From Burhinus oedicnemus (taxonomy: Eukaryota > Chordata > Aves > Charadriiformes > Burhinidae): a stretch of 64,000 nt of DNA. The stretch is from assembly GCA_008921705.1 (NCBI GenBank), contig VFFE01006968.1, positions 474,108 to 538,107 of the forward strand, read 5' to 3'. The stretch's first letter is position 1, and every line of letters begins with the position of its first letter. Shown piece by piece: positions 49,872 through 61,800 of this stretch. A program made the position numbers and the translations under genes. The notes under the pieces were generated by a model. That model made no database searches. It saw nothing but the letters and a program-made list of their open reading frames with translations, and had not been told where the DNA came from.

Positions 49872-50972
49872 AATTGCTTGGATCCTCCTTCTGGCCCTTC
49901 TTGTAGATGGGTGTCACATTGGCAAGCCTTCAGTCATCTGGGACCTCCCCTGTTGACCAAGACTGCTGATGAATGATGGAAAGTGGCTTTTCCTCCACCA
50001 GCTCCCTCAGCACTCTTGGGTGGATCCCATCTGGGGCTATAGACTTGTGGCTGTCCAGTTGGCATAGCAGGTCACTAACTGCTTCCTCTTGGATTATGGA
50101 GGGATTATTCTGCTCTTCATCCCTGTCTTCCAGCTCAGGGGGCTGAATGCCCTGAGGATGACTGGTCTTACTATTGAAGACTGAGGCAAAGAAGGCATTA
50201 AGTACCTCAGCCTTCTCCTCATCCTTGTTGACAATCTTCCCCTCCACATCCAATAAGGGGTGGAGATTCTCCCTGGCTCTCTTTTTGTTGTTAATGGATT
50301 TGTAAAAACCTTTTTTGTTATCTCTTACGACAGTGGCCAGATGAAGTTCTAGCTGTACTTTTGCCTTTCTGATGTTTTTCTGCATGACCTAACTAGATCC
50401 CTATATTCTTCTTGCGTTGCCTGCCCCTTCTTCCAAAGGTGGTAAACTCTCCTTTTTTTCCTGAGTCCCAGCAAGAGCCCCTTGTTCAGCCAGGCTGGTC
50501 GTCTTCCCCACCGGTTCATCTTACGACACATGGGGACAGCCTGCTCCTGCGCCTCTAAGACTTCCTTCTTGAAGAGTGTCCAGCCTTCCTGGACCCCTTT
50601 ACCCTTCAGAACTGTCTCCCAAGGGACTCTCTTAAAAAGTGTCCTGAGCAGGCTGAAGTCTGCCTTCCGGAAGTCCATGGTAGTGGTTTTGCTGACCCCC
50701 TTCCTTACTTCACCAAGAATTGAGAACTCTACCATTTCATGGTCACTAAGCCCAAGACGGCCTCTGACGACCACATCACCCACCAGATCTTCTCTGTTTG
50801 TGAGCAGCAGGTCTAGCAAGGCACCTCCCCTGGTAGGCTCACTTACCAGTTGTGTCAGAAAGTTGTCTTCAACTCACTCCAGGAATCGCCTAGATTGTTT
50901 CCTCTGCTGTGTTGTATTTCCAGCAGGTGTCTGTTAAGTTGAAGTCCCCCACTAGGACAATGTGCAATGTAA
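49872..50972 (-). pseudogene. CR1 LINE fragment: ORF2 endonuclease end and reverse transcriptase start
   Basis: Minus-strand ORF2 remnant, 5'- and 3'-truncated. At 50938-50949 the frame reads GDFN, a core motif of the apurinic-type endonuclease, followed by LTDTCW. Next comes LLLTNREDLVGDVVVRGRLG (50819 downward), the usual C-terminal endonuclease block, with GLSDHEMVEF. After the linker, [12 protein letters not shown] and STGEVPDD mark the first part of the reverse transcriptase. Damage: a frameshift between about 50350 and 50385, in-frame stops in the 50820-50930 part, and a Trp-to-stop change near 49930. Past that stop, RLANVTPIYKKGQKEDPSNW continues the frame, then similarity ends. It cannot move by itself. 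Confidence 0.93.
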
Positions 50973-53823
50973 CACCTTTCATATACACTGTATATATTAT
51001 GGGTCCATGGTATGTCCTTCATGAAGTACAGAGATACAGCACATATGGATTTGTTTCTTCGTGAGCACGGAAAACACTTCTTTCAGGTGCTGGTAGCACA
51101 GAAAGTTTAATTGGATGAAGTTTGTCCCAATTTATAAATCTTTTGTATGTATTGGGAAATGCAGATAGGAAAATTAGATTAAAATGAGATGGAGCCACCA
51201 ATACCGGGTGTATGTGTGTGTGGGACTGAAGCTGCCTGGTACCATATATTTTATATTGTTTCTTCTAAAGAGAGGCAGATCAAGGCTGCTAATGTTCTTC
51301 TAATTATAGAAACCAAAGACACTCTTGGCTTCTCTTCATCGCAGGCTCCTCCAAATGTCCAAAATATCCCCTTAGGATCCCTCATGCCCGAAGTAAGATT
51401 GATAGTTTAAATAATAAGCTTAATCTTTAATCCTCCACTTTATAGCAAATAACATCATAAATATCAATATTAATTCTACTGAAATAGCATTATTTGGCAC
51501 TTGATCCCCAAGTGCAGTGTAAACATAGCTTCAAAAAGTATGTCTCACGCTCACACTGCTTTCTGCTGTGTGTCTCTATACAGGTTATCAGTATAAAGTA
51601 TATTACTGTATTGTGTCCCTAAAACATTTTATAGGCACGCACATCTGAACATGTTTGATTATAGTCTGAAGCAACTTTGGGAAACCCTGACTGAGTCAAT
51701 GCTGCAGAGATCTCCCAGTCACGTTGGTATTCAGTAATGGACTGGTAAAAGCACAGAGAAAGTTTAAGTGCCATAACACACAATTCTAACTCATCATCTC
51801 TGTTGCAACCTATTTAGTGTTAAACATCTGTGTACAAACCTTTGCAATACAAGTGGCTTCGGCATGGCATAGAGAAACCCCATCTCCGCAGATCAGAATG
51901 GTACGTGTTTGTCACTGTGGAGAGCAGCTCCTCCTATTTGGTACTAAGTCAGCATCTCGTTCAGTCGCCTTCCATGCCGTCTTCCTGCTGCAGCTCAGGT
52001 AATGTGCACTGACTTGGGATTTTAAGGGCTAAATTCAGCCTGAGGTTTATTATGAGTGTACATCAATGCATGCCCGACTTGAGAACTCATGAACATTTGG
52101 ACGATGTTTAAACTGATTAGGAATCTAAAAGTGCTCTGAAATTAGGTCAAACTTGTTGGGGCAAGTTGGTAGGTATGTAACAGTACAACATGGCTACTAC
52201 ACATCCTGCAGCCTCCTTATTGCACACTCTTGTACTGTTTGCTCGGCTTCTCAGCATCCAATTTTCAGCTCTAACATAAAATAACCTGATCACCAACATG
52301 ACATTTTCCAAACCCAAACTTACTTTGAAAATGGAAATCTGCACATTTTACCCCTTTTCCTTCGATGTTTAGTGTATATGAGCCCTTAAACCACTTAACT
52401 GCCACATAGGGCACCTTAATTTTTGCAAGCTAGTCAGCACCCCTTGCTGAGGGTTTTTACCATGCTGATGGGGATGTCCTTAAAGCCCTGGCAGAACACC
52501 CCCCTGACAACTCACTTCATTTGGGGCAGGGCTGAGTCACGGGTTTGCCACACATAAAGAACACTATTTGCAATTAGGAATTCCTCCCCCAGCTAACCTG
52601 TCAAAATACCTTCGAGGTGGACTGCTCAAGAAATGTTTGGAACAATCAAGTCTAAAGAGTTTAAAGCTTCAAACTGTATCATGTCCTCCATACAGTAGCA
52701 ACACAAAGCAGCAGTAAAACATTTTTTGAAAGAGGGAGTGTGGTGCTCTCAAGAGATGTTAGCATTACATTAAGTCTTTACATAAGAAAATGCATTCCAG
52801 CACGATGTTCTCTGGCAGCACAGAGCGATGAATCCCAGCGGCATACTAGCACAAAGTCAAGATTTTTAGTGATGGAATTATTAATGCAAAGCGAAGCACT
52901 TGCAATCCTGCTTCCACACGTTGACCTTGTGCTGCACGGCAGACGTTCCGCCTGGAAGTGGGCAGGCAAAAAGCTATTTTCTGATGTGACACACACGACT
53001 TCTGACCTGAAGTTTCCCATAGCCTAGGATTCGGATGATGTGACTACAGAAATCCAAAACACATGGCAACCCTTGGGTATGTAAAACCTGCCCCTCTTGG
53101 TTACCAACATGCCAGACCCTGGAACCTTTATATTACGTGTCTCTGTCACAGTCTACAAAGTATTTTTTATATTCAAGGTAGTAAAAGCTAAAGTGTTTTT
53201 TTAATCATTATAAAACCAATTGCAAAATCTGCTGCTCTGCATGTCTACTAAGGACTTGCAGTAAAAGATGTGCTCCGAAAACACCATAAAGAAGTTCCAT
53301 GGTTAACAGCAGCTGCATGACTTGGATGACTTTGAACCACATCTCTGGAGTATACGAATATAAAATAGCACAGTATTGATTTTCCAGCTCACTTCTACCA
53401 AGTGCTGAGCATCCTGAGCCTACTCCAGAAAAGCACTTAAATACATTTTACTACTACTACTAGTGTTCAAAAGTGTTCAATCTCTAGGTCAAATCTGAGT
53501 AACATTATTTTTGCTAATTAAAAAGACAAATTTTCCTTTTTTTTAAAATTAAATCATCACATTAGTTCAGAGCAGACAGCTCTTTGGACCTCTGTCCCTT
53601 GAACCTGCAGAATAGAATTCCACCAAAAAGGAAGAAAATATTTCAAATCTCTACTATGATTCAAAAGTTTTAAAAATAATCAGCCAAGCATGACTGCAAC
53701 AGGGAAAAAAAAAGGAAGTTATCTATGAGGGGGGGAAATCCCACATTAAAATCAGCTCTGAAAGTCTCATGCTTAAAGTAACACCGAAATTAACCCTACT
53801 CTACACAGGCCACAGACTTGACC

Positions 53824-54624
53824 GTCCTGGTTTGAGGTAAAACAGAACCAATTTTCTGTTCAGTAATTTTACTTTTCAGTTAAGCCTCTTCTAACAGAAC
53901 TCTCTGAAATTAACAGACTTTGTCTGCTTCCAGAGTGATATGACTTGATTGTTTCTAATTTATGCCAAGGAATGGGATGCAGAGAGGCTCTTGCTTATAC
54001 TTATTGCTGTAACACCCAAGGCCAGTCAACTTTGTTACTTGCCCCATGGGAGGGTCAGAAGCAGAAAAGCGTCTAGTGGTCACACCCGTGGGGAGGAGCA
54101 GACAGGACAGGTGACCCAAAACTGACCAACAGGTTATTCTATCCCATCCCATCCCATCCCATCCCATCCCATCCCATCCCACTCATGCTCAGTATAAAAG
54201 CTGAGGGATCAAAGGGTCAGCCCTCTTTCTTCAATGGCCAGCATCCAAGGAGGACTGTCTGTTCATCTGCCTTTGATCCTGATCCATGCGTTCCTGAATC
54301 CAGATCCCAAGCCCAGTTCCCACCCACCACTGAGTCCAGTCTGGGACTTTCCTAGTGTCTGCCAGTGATGTGATCGTCATCCTGGGAGCTCAATATGGCT
54401 TTGTATATATTGTATATATTTCATTATTTCCTTTTTTGATATTATTATGTTTTCATTTTATTATCAGTATTTCACTAAAGTAGATTAGTTTCTTTTAAAC
54501 TGGTAAGTCACTTTCCCTCTCTTCTTCCTCTTCCTGAAGGGAGATGCTCTCTTCTCTGAAGGGAGAGAGGTCAGAGAGCATCTGTTGTTCGTTTCAGTGG
54601 CCGGTCCAGCCCAAACCATTACAG
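53824..54624 (+). mobile_element. Solo LTR of an avian ERV, with TATA box
   Basis: The block starts GTCCTGGTTTGAGG and ends CCAGCCCAAACCATTACA. These are the termini of a widespread bird LTR type whose copies begin TGTCCTGGTTT and end in inverted-repeat form. Inside are CATGCTCAGTATAAAAGCTG (TATA box at 54192-54198), typical of that group, and a downstream AT-rich segment. The leading TG of the LTR appears mutated to CC/CG. No internal retroviral genes remain. The 8-copy ATCCC repeat is inside the U3 part just before the TATA box. Confidence 0.8.
54141..54180. repeat. ATCCC tandem repeat, 8 copies
   Basis: Eight perfect ATCCC units ending about 11 bp before the TATA box of the surrounding LTR. 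It accounts for the repeated GWDGM protein frame on the minus strand, which is not a gene. Confidence 0.95.
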
Positions 54625-55346
54625 GAGGAATGCTGGAGAGCCAGCTGCAATAAGAATACCGCTTGAGTACCACCCCAGCCTTAGCCTTCGTTAACCCCTA
54701 ATCTTGCGCCTCCTGGAGGCGAGTGAAACAGGCAGTGCAGGTGCAGGTGAAGGGGCACTGCTGCTGGAGGGCGCTGGCCAGGTGGTCTGCAAGAGCGCAC
54801 GAGTCAGCGGACAATCTCAGATTTGGTTCTTCTTGAAGTGGCTGCTCAGACCACGCTGGCAGGCAAGGAGACAGATTTATCCGAAAGTTTCAAAGAACTT
54901 CAGACTCCAGCTTTCCAGCCAAGCTAAAGGCCAGCGTAACTAAGACACAAAACTGGAACAAAGTAATTTGAGACAAATGAAAGATGATGCCGGCACAGCG
55001 GGGTTACTTGTATCACATCACTTGCAACAGGCACCTGAGGTAGCTGCCCCATCCTAAACTGTCCCTGCCAAAACTCAGCTGGGCCCAGACTGCAGCCTTT
55101 GTTTCACTGAATTATAGGTTTCCCCCAACGCACACTCTCAGAAAACCAAATACTGATGGATTACATTCTTCTGTTGGTGGTTATGAAAAGGACACTGTCC
55201 AACACCGCATTAGCCTAAAGCAGTAGAGTCTTTGAAGGAAAACACATGGATCTCCCAATCTCTCAACCAAATGTCTGGAGAAAACCACCTTGAAAATTCG
55301 TACAATATGGAAGCATAACTGGCCAGCCTAAGTATGGCTGGCTCCT

Positions 55347-55364
55347 CCCCCCCCCCCCCCCCCC
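55347..55364. repeat. Run of 18 C
   Basis: A pure cytosine homopolymer. Length may be unreliable in the assembly, and it could form an i-motif or G-quadruplex-like structure. Confidence 0.9.
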
Positions 55365-56899
55365 ATCTGACAAAATTCGAGTTCTCCCACTTCGTTCCCA
55401 ACATCCGTCCCAACTAAGAGCAGTTCTGTTAGTCTGGCAGCGAATAAAACCCGTGGTGATACCACACTACTTTCAGGTTAAGAACTACTGGTCACACAGT
55501 CCTTCCTGGTCCTTCCCCCCACCCAAATTGACTCAACTGATGCTCTTAGTTCTTAAACAAAGCAATTCACTTGAAATTTTAACAGTAAAGTAGTTTTAGC
55601 ATTATCTTTTAAGAATTAACTCAATTTTTTTAGATTTTTTTTTTCCCATTTACAGCAGGTGAAGAAATCTTTCAGTACTGGCCTGCAAAACTGAAACTCT
55701 GTCCTTCACTGGCGCTGAGCAGTCACTAGAATGAGATGCACAGGTACAAGTGGCTGCAAGACATTTGCATTTTTTTTTAACAAGTGAAATCTTGACTGGC
55801 AACCAACCGGAGTCATTTAAAAGCAAAACAACTATGACTAATAATAGCTGAAAGTCTGCTTAAACCATGTATTCTGATGTCTGCGCTTTTCAAAAGCCTT
55901 ATTCACAGGAACATCCCATGGCTAGGAACTATTAATAAGGCAGTTTCCAGTGAGATACAGTTCAGTTACAACACAACAGTACTAGAAGTATTTCTATAAA
56001 GTTTGAAATGTTTTTAATATGTACATTCTTTCTTAGTAAATATTAAAGTAGTGCTTTTTCTCTTGCACTTTTTTCTTTAGACTTCTAAAAGGGCATCAGA
56101 AATACAACTTTCACCCCCCTCCAAACCAATGCACAGTTGTTTCCTTCGTAACAAGCACGAGTTCTGTACACCTTTCCCTCCCCACAAAAGAAATAAAAAT
56201 ATGCCATGACTATCCAATTACACATCATCACAACAAGTTTAAATTACGCATACAAATAATTCCAGAGTATTTAGAAAAACCCAACATATTTGATTTATGA
56301 AACCATTCCATGCATTCAACAAAAAAAAAAAAGAAAGAAAAAAAAAGAAAAAAATGATTACGTTTCTTTAAATGGTGTTTTCTCTTTCTATCCAAGTACC
56401 AAAGTCTGGACACAGTGTATCATTAAGACTAACCACTGCTTGAGTCATAGAAACATGACAGTACATAGATAACCAAGTTTCTATTATAGACAATACACTA
56501 TACAGTTACTACCTCTGTAATGAATGTCAAATAAAGCAAGTTTCGCTTTCTAAGACGTTGAAACTGCACATTAAGAAAACAGTAAGAGGTGCTGCTAAAT
56601 AGGTAACAACATTTTGAAAGGAAGGCTATGTACGCTTAGTAGTAGCTGTTAATTAGCAGAGTTCCTATGTTGTTAGCTAGTTTGTTTCTTTTTTCAGAAC
56701 CACAAGCTATTCAAGAGCTAGAGCTCAATAACCCAGAAATATCACCAATTTTATCTTCAAGAGGAAATAAAAGAATTTATGCAGTGAAAGCCTTTGGGGG
56801 CAGTCTCTCTCATTACATAAAATCTTTGTATTTTCTACAAGAGGCTCGCAGCACAACATACAGATTGGAAATAGACATTTCAGACATACATTACAAACC

Positions 56900-58791
56900 T
56901 GAATTCAAAGGGTAGTCTTTTTACCTTTGCTATGAAGAAAAGTAAAATTATAATTTTATTTACATGCAAAGGATTCTGCACAATTTTGCAATACCCTATT
57001 TTTGTGTTTGCCTTAAGATACTCCTTGAAAAGCTGTATTTCAGTTCTAAATTTATTTTACATGAATCTTGACAGGTATCAGTCTCAGGCATTACTCCCTC
57101 CCAGTAAATAAATCAATATGCTCAATTTATTTTAACAGATCAATTTCGAGTGTCACATGTTACTGATACACAGGGGTTAATACCTGTGCAAGTTAGTATC
57201 CATTTATTAGGAAAGCTCTCCATTAGCAAGGTGCATTTTCAGTACAGTTAAAACCAGCTTCCTGCATTAACTATTCTCGCCTTGCAATACTGTTGAACTG
57301 CAGTCAAGTACAGTAAGACAGTACAAGGTTGTTGATCAGTACCACGTGTTACAGCTGTTAACAATTCTGTTTGTGCCACAAAACCAGAAGTCAATCACTT
57401 AAAAAAAATCTTGGCTCTTCTTTAACTGAATTTACCAGGTGATGTTAATTACCATCCTTATCAAACAAATTTTCGTAAAGGCTATTTACAGTGTACATGG
57501 CTAAGCATGCACCTTACAGACACAAACACATCTGCCAGTTTGATACCATGTAATAACACAGTGCCTGAAAATGAAAACACATCTTAAACACCATTTTAAT
57601 TAACAGTTTCAAGCGGGAAATGGTCTTTATTTTACAACTGCTATACTTGCATGAATTTTTATTTTTTTATATAAAAACACTAACTCCTGTCCAGAAGTCT
57701 AGACACATTCTACATACTACAGGTTAAGGCAGTAAAAAAATGTGTTCCTGATAACTGGTCTTGACAATGTCAATTAAAGCTGTCTGAAGATACTCCAGTT
57801 CTCCAACATATCTTTGAAATCCCAAATAATTTGTGAGTGAAAAAAAGTTTGCTTTGCTTTCTTCAGTTTCAGTGATAGAGAACAGAACAGAATTGGGTAT
57901 GGCAGAACAGAATCGGGTACGCTAAGTTAAAAAGTGTTAAAGGAAGGGAACATTTGATTTCAATTCATTCCGTAAGTTTAAAAGTTGAAAGGATACAGTT
58001 TTAGATGGGAGTTTGAATCAATCAAGAACTGTAGGGAACGAAGGAGAAAACCAATTTTATGCACATTACTGCAATTCTTAAAAATATACTGTTATCTTCA
58101 ACAATTCAAGTAAGGTAATAGACATTATCAAAAATAACTTCATGAACCATACTCAAGTTTCAAATCACATTCTCAAACTTTTAACCCAAAGCAGTTTTAT
58201 TATGTTAACTTCATATAATAAACCATGAAGGTCTGACTGTACAAACGTTTAATGATTTGCACTTGTGATTCCTGTAACAGCTAGCAGGCTTGCTAACCAA
58301 CTTACTGTAAAGATATGGCAGATTATGTATTTAATCAAAGCACTTTGATTTAGGCATGAAACAAATTCAAATGGTTGACATTCTGTGCTTCTAATGCATC
58401 ACTCGTAAGAGAGGCAAGAAACACCCACTATTGTACAGACAATTGTTTTTACAGAAAACCCTTCCTTGAAACCAATCTTTTATCCGCAGCAGTAGATGAG
58501 AGTATAATCCGTTGTAAACAGGGCACTGTGTTGTAAAACCAGGTTTTTTTAATTAAGATCTCTCTCCAAAAGTTGGAAAAACAGACTCTTCAGAATGTCT
58601 TTCAAATGTAGCATGTTCTGTTTGCTAGATCATAGTTACTTTCCTTTGATTCCTTTGTTTGTGTTCACAGCAGTTCTGTTTTTAAAAATTGTTTGCAATT
58701 TATATAAAATTCTGTACATGTTCACAAATTATTGCATAAACAGCATAATCTTCATGACAGTATTCAGCAACACATGTCCATCTCAGGAAGT
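56900..58791 (-). other. MTDH: MTDH 3' UTR (extent inferred)
   Basis: AT-rich sequence downstream of the MTDH stop, without repeats I recognise. Possible polyadenylation signals (AATAAA on the minus strand) occur at 57626-57631, 57126-57131, 57051-57056 and 56955-56960. I cannot tell which are used, and the UTR may run further, to about 56 kb. A 20-bp imperfect tandem repeat lies at 57883-57922. Confidence 0.55.
57883..57922. repeat. 20-bp tandem duplication in the MTDH 3' UTR
   Basis: Two adjacent copies of CAGAACAGAATTGGGTATGG with three substitutions in the second. No function is evident. Confidence 0.85.
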
Positions 58792-58862
58792 TCACGTTTC
58801 TCTTCTTGCTTTTTTCTTCTTTTTAACTTGTTTGGGGGATTCCCAGCTTTCTTCAGACTTCG
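58792..58862 (-). CDS. MTDH: MTDH last coding exon with stop
   Basis: The acceptor TTTTTTGTAG is followed by 71 coding bases reading (T)KSEESWESPKQVKKKKKA, then RRET and TGA (stop at plus-strand 58792-58794). The lysine/arginine-rich end is the family's C-terminal nuclear localisation signal. Human has Ile where this has Val (PKQI/V). Confidence 0.97.
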
Positions 58863-61800
58863 CTACAAAAAACCAAAAACCATAACTACAGTGTTAGGAC
58901 TGAGAAAGTTTACACGGAATTGACTTTTAAAATCTTGGATAGTGCACCCCATATTATTATGAAGTAATTCAGAACAATCAAGTAGCATGATTTTTGGAGG
59001 AGAGTTCTGTTTACCTGCTTCTCCCAAATAGTCTAACTTGAAGTGCATCTAAACCAACATTTGCCAATTTCAACCTACTTTTTTTACACGACAAAGAGTG
59101 ATACACAATGAAGGTTATTAATTTTGTAAATGAATTATTTACAGTAGGCTCATTATTATTTTTTGGCTAACTGGAAATAATGTACATGTACACAATTGAC
59201 ATTAATTGTTCGCTTTTATATTTAGTGGCTAAAAACTGTAATCTGATAAGTGACATGTCAGAAGAGTATTTTTAAAAATAATGAACTACTTAAAGATGTG
59301 GTTACATGGAATCCATAATCAAATAAAGAAGCACTATGTTATTTTATTAGAACAGACTGTCTTAAAATATGCTGGCTGCCAAAAGTGGTAAATTAGGTAA
59401 AGTATTTTATATACTGAACATAAGAGAAGTTCTTTCAATTGCTGAGGCATGAATCAATCCCAAAAGCCTTCATATTTTAGAACCAGAACCAAAAGTTGCA
59501 AGTGACACCTTGACTTGAAAGATTCTGTTGTTTAATATATTCAAAACCAAGATGGCAATTAGTGCAGTCTAATACTGTGAAATCATCTAGTTTCTTCTAC
59601 AGTCATTAAAAACTGGTTTAGTACTTCAACACTTAGCCAGGAACTTCTTACGAAATGTCAGTATTTATTAATCTCATTAAAAAGCCTAATTCAAACAACT
59701 TTTTTTTTTTTTTAAAGCAATGCCTTTCACATGCTGACTTCCCTGCTAATTTTTCTGTGTTACTGGGTGAAAGCTTCAGTATAAGCACTTCTGCTGAGTA
59801 CAACAGAGCATACATTTGACATCTCTGCGCCCAGCATATTTTTAAAAAGCAATATACCTGCAGTAGTTCAGCTCGATGTATGTGTTGTTAGGCTACAACA
59901 AAAGTGCGTGCATCACCCAATACCATTCTACTCCCAGATTAGCAACTATCTTCCTGCACGATTACTATGTTTCATGGAAGCACGTGGAAAAAGATGTTAA
60001 TGAGCTAAGTTGAAAAGTCAAAAAAATGCCAGTAGGTTGAAAACTGAATTGCTTATATTTTTTTTCCAAATTTCTGGTAGCTAAACATCCTGTTAACTGC
60101 TTTGTTAGTACCCATCTGTTCCACTGAAGACTTGCAAGCAGACCTTTGAAACAGTATTGGCAGAACCACTTAATCACAGCATGGAGCTCCAGTCCTGATG
60201 GTGAAGAGTACGTTCAAACGTCTGTTAAGGACTGGACAAGGCCAACAGACATTTTCAGTCATTCAAGCATACAAAGCCAATTTTTCCTCATCGTGAAAGC
60301 ACATTTGCCAAAGTACTTCAATGAAAGCTAAAATACAGCAAGATATATAAATGAAATACATAAGTACCTGATACGGCACTCTAAATCCAAACCTCAGGGC
60401 AATGCATTCTTACTATATAGGGTCCATGGGAAAAAAAGTACACCCTGAATTCAGACGAATGAATTGTACTGAGAGATACTTACTCTGTGGAGGAGGCACA
60501 CTGTTTTGCTTAATATTGGTACTAGAAACATCTGTCTCTTGCAGCATCTGTGGCACTTGGGAAGCGATCTTGTCAGAATCGCTCTCTGATACAATTACAG
60601 ATGGCTCAGTAGAAACAGCAAGCGAAGGAGCCTCCTCAGGCTATTTGAAAAATAGAAAAAAAAAATTCAAAAAGTTTATGAAGTCAAACAACAGTAAAAC
60701 ATTCTTATACGGTGTTATTTTGGCAGTATACTTAGCAGCTGCTGGAAAGATGGCATTGAAAAATTAAGCCAATATTAAAATCCTTCAAAATTTTAAATCA
60801 AGGCTGCAAGACTATGACTGCCATCTAGTGCCAAAACTCTCTGTTGCAGACAAGCAAAGATAAACCACACAAACGAATTCTCTGAATACATGATACGCAA
60901 AGAAAGGGAGAACAATCTAAAAATCACTAAGATCCTAAAAAGATTCTAGGATATATATTCAGAAGAGATGCAAGATGGTGACACATATGCATTTGGTTGC
61001 AAGGCAAGCAGGCAAGCTGTACAGGAGTAAATACGCAACTCAAACCCCACAATAAATCAAGTTTTATAGTATTTAGAAAGCATTTGCAGTCATTCCTATC
61101 AACTGCTCAATACACTCTGTATGCTCATATTAGCATAACAGATATTTGTGAGAGCAGTCAAAGTATTTCAGTGGAAACTACCATAGGAAGAACTGCCAAG
61201 TAAAAGATATTCCTAGTATTTTCCAGTTATCTGGTCTATTTTGGAGGTTCCCACTACACAGACAAGATGTAACTGTAGCTTACTGTGTAGCACTTACTGA
61301 AATTAAAGTACAGTAAAACAGAAGTCAAAATGCAAAAAACCATTTTGACATTCCAACAGGCAAGTCAGAACATAAAAAACATATGATCCCACAGCAGGTG
61401 ACCTACTGACAAAAGGCTTCAAATAAAATTGAATTAGAAAACAGTGCTCAGTCAGGCAATAAACGCCAAACTTCATTATGTTATTGAGAATTCATGGCTG
61501 TAGTTGTGCCACAACAGCCAGGACCTGGAATTATCACAAAACAGTGAAGTCTACATCCAGCCCTTGATGTGGATGTACACAGATCCTAAGTTATAGTCAC
61601 CAACTTGTACTCTTTCCATCACTGTAATGTAAGCACCTCAAAAATTTAGTCAGAACACACGAAAGAGCAAGAGGAGACACTTCTTTGTTTTTCTTTTCAA
61701 TCACACCATACCGAGTAAGAAGTTAAACAGCTTTAATTAAAAAACCCCAACATATGTATTTAGAGGGTAGTGGTTCTCTAACCTTTTATGAAAAGAGGAG

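Larger units (their letters stand above)
41961..55950. other. Intergenic region between LAPTM4B and MTDH
   Basis: About 14 kb without a supported gene. It holds two LTR-like elements (42.9-43.65 and 53.8-54.6 kb), an LTR-end fragment at 43649-43715, a CR1 fragment (49.87-50.97 kb), a Z-DNA-prone dinucleotide tract (43.73 kb) and a poly-C run (55.35 kb). Open frames elsewhere, including one of 189 codons on the minus strand at 44290-44859, show no domain signature. Confidence 0.7.

Noticed and set aside
53955..54182. Minus-strand frame starting with repeated MGWDG
   Set aside because: It is the translation of the ATCCC tandem repeat inside a solo LTR.
56667..56915. 82-codon plus-strand frame opposite the MTDH 3' UTR
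   Set aside because: It is antisense to the UTR, AT-rich, and without a known domain or splice signals.
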